Shown here in pieces: positions 61,701-61,801 of a stretch of 61,801 nucleotides of DNA. The position numbers were made by a program, and so were the translations under genes. Origin of the DNA: Acidobacteriaceae bacterium (GTDB taxonomy: Bacteria > Acidobacteriota > Terriglobia > Terriglobales > Acidobacteriaceae); NCBI GenBank assembly GCA_030041955.1, contig JASIAO010000326.1:1-61801 (forward strand), given 5' to 3'. Each line of letters starts with the position of its first letter. Position 1 is the first letter of the stretch. Below the pieces are notes generated by a model that was not told the origin of the DNA, did not search any database, and saw only the letters and a list, made by a program, of their open reading frames with translations.

Positions 61701-61801
61701 AGCTGCCGCCGCCGCTGCCCTGCGCAGCGTTGCCGAAGACTCCGGGCGCCAGCTGGGCGAGCTGGAAGACGTCGCGGTTGAAGGAAGGCAAATGCTGGAC
61801 C
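58732..61801 (-). CDS. TonB-dependent outer-membrane receptor, Oar-like (N-terminus beyond the window)
   Basis: At least 1020 residues of a TonB-linked receptor are present and the frame is open to the window edge. The visible part starts in the plug (SFNRDVFQLAQLAPGVFG), then VQSLGGQYETNSISIDGI and SEDSVASVNVVANNYDAENG, followed by a large barrel ending TRFSF, with C-terminal Phe as in outer-membrane proteins. The N-terminal signal and carboxypeptidase-regulatory-like domain are off-window. It is placed upstream of the GH39-like gene in the same direction and is a candidate importer of its substrate or products. Confidence 0.88.
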   Translation of the reverse strand, partial: VQHLPSFNRDVFQLAQLAPGVFGNAAQGSGGGSFNNPGNQGPGGSGGSQAGIFQTENGPQVQSLGGQYETNSISIDGISTVSAVWGGTSVITPSEDSVASVNVVANNYDAENGRFTGADIEVTSKSGTNQPHGSAFFKVSRPGLNAYQRWNGTGSNKAGTAAARGVNRYNEDFNNWGGSLGGPFWKNHLFGFFNFETSPLSSNTTSQGWYETSQFDSSAGPGPIAKKYLSYTGEGVASGSTVIARTCSSIGLTEGVNCNTESGGLDVGSPMTTGVGNQDLTYGGNSGTPGVGAGLDGIPDIAYFNTLNPTTTSQTQYNGRLDADVTGKDRVTFAIYWQPETSTFYNGPDRSANLWHHSQVNDAFSLIWNRTFSPTLLNQARANAAGWRWNEIASNPQEPFGLPQDNIDNIGGASVNFFGAPGPSNFDQWTYTYNDVLTKVLGSQNLKAGGELTRLYYLNNATYSARPGYNFHNLWDFANDAPYFESGQFNHSTGVPFANRQDDRLNIWGFFVQDDYKIRPNLTLTAGLRWSYFGDFYSKDGNLDTLQLGSGPDALSGMRVRVGGGLQTSPKSNWGPQLGFAWQPAGTNHKAVLRGGFGINFNQNEIAILANGTGNPPNAVSPSFTCGYPYTTNPSCTGKGIVYAVGNTTNSLFNYPPNPNTITTFGTNNLPTGTTLTGVTGFPAGAKTISNYHYSLEGDYQLPFNTIATLGYQGSEMRHLLIQMNWIAVAAQYGLAMNPNSNYVDWYENSGNGNFSSMVATLTHNFSQHFQAEAMYTWGKALDENSGPYSEDPYPYDTHAAYARSDYNVANAFKVFGLWQPVFFTGHSLAEKVVGGWTLSGIWNLDSGFPWNPVYNTNGIYQQGTYGAIRPAGIIKGYGKSTSNKAFEGLGGINPNFGGNGTTYFVPPTYTLAPNYPATTPGPLPGIQRNSLTGPGYNDVDASLSKAFGLPNNRILGENASWSFRVDTYNLFNKTNINTGCMDTTLGSVNPDGTIASVNHDFGVACGGLGSRTVQLQTRFSF

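Overview
The window looks like chromosomal DNA of an Acidobacteriota member (Terriglobia/Acidobacteriaceae-like). I infer this from gene content, not from a search: high-GC coding sequence, two PadR regulators each followed by a long single-chain MacB/FtsX-type permease with the N-terminal extension typical of acidobacterial ADOP permeases, two Oar-like TonB-dependent receptors ending in Phe, a CRTAC1/ASPIC-UnbV protein, a BNR/sortilin-like secreted protein, and many exported glycoside hydrolases.

Layout. 0-5 kb: secreted GH2 beta-mannosidase and a CRTAC1-type beta-propeller protein, then a serine-recombinase remnant and a 20-bp-periodic repeat. 5-10.7 kb: housekeeping genes glmS, purS, ppa, an APC permease, a YflT-like stress protein and tRNA-Ser(GCT). 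10.8-13.9 kb: an unrecognised 733-residue protein next to the tRNA and 840 bp of apparently non-coding DNA. 13.9-20.5 kb: a large BNR-repeat secreted protein and a PadR/ADOP pair. 20.6-23 kb: GH3 beta-glucosidase. 23-30.8 kb: a MarR-controlled, probably acid/envelope-stress locus (PRC-barrel, MarR, then MarR-ClC-ClC-Cfa-HPP) with five copies of a palindromic operator. 30.9-39.1 kb (minus strand): a ferritin-like diiron protein, FAD/2Fe-2S reductase, class-III-like Zn alcohol dehydrogenase, FrmB-type esterase, Tat-exported GH2 enzyme and SDR. 39.2-46 kb (plus strand): AraC regulator, GH13 alpha-amylase with IPT and starch-binding domains, GH127-like enzyme and MFS sugar porter. 46.3-48.1 kb: a complete group II intron placed directly behind the intrinsic terminator of a TonB receptor gene. 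48-61.8 kb: TonB receptor, second PadR/ADOP pair, metallophosphoesterase remnant, amidase, GH39-like hydrolase, and a TonB receptor that runs off the right edge.

How the genes fit together. The organism appears to be a polysaccharide scavenger with outer-membrane receptors, exported hydrolases and sugar import. Two loci stand out. In the first (23.0-30.8 kb), two ClC-type chloride transporters, cyclopropane fatty acid synthase and an HPP membrane protein are co-transcribed with a MarR regulator; three promoters share one operator whose last T is the first base of the -10 element. In the second (30.9-39.1 kb), a putative diiron oxygenase and its reductase are coupled to a formaldehyde-dehydrogenase-like ADH and an S-formylglutathione-hydrolase-like esterase. 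A 25-bp motif (23/25 identical) lies upstream of both transcription units, next to an AraC gene. I propose that this locus oxidatively demethylates or hydroxylates a plant-derived sugar or aromatic substituent; this is inference.
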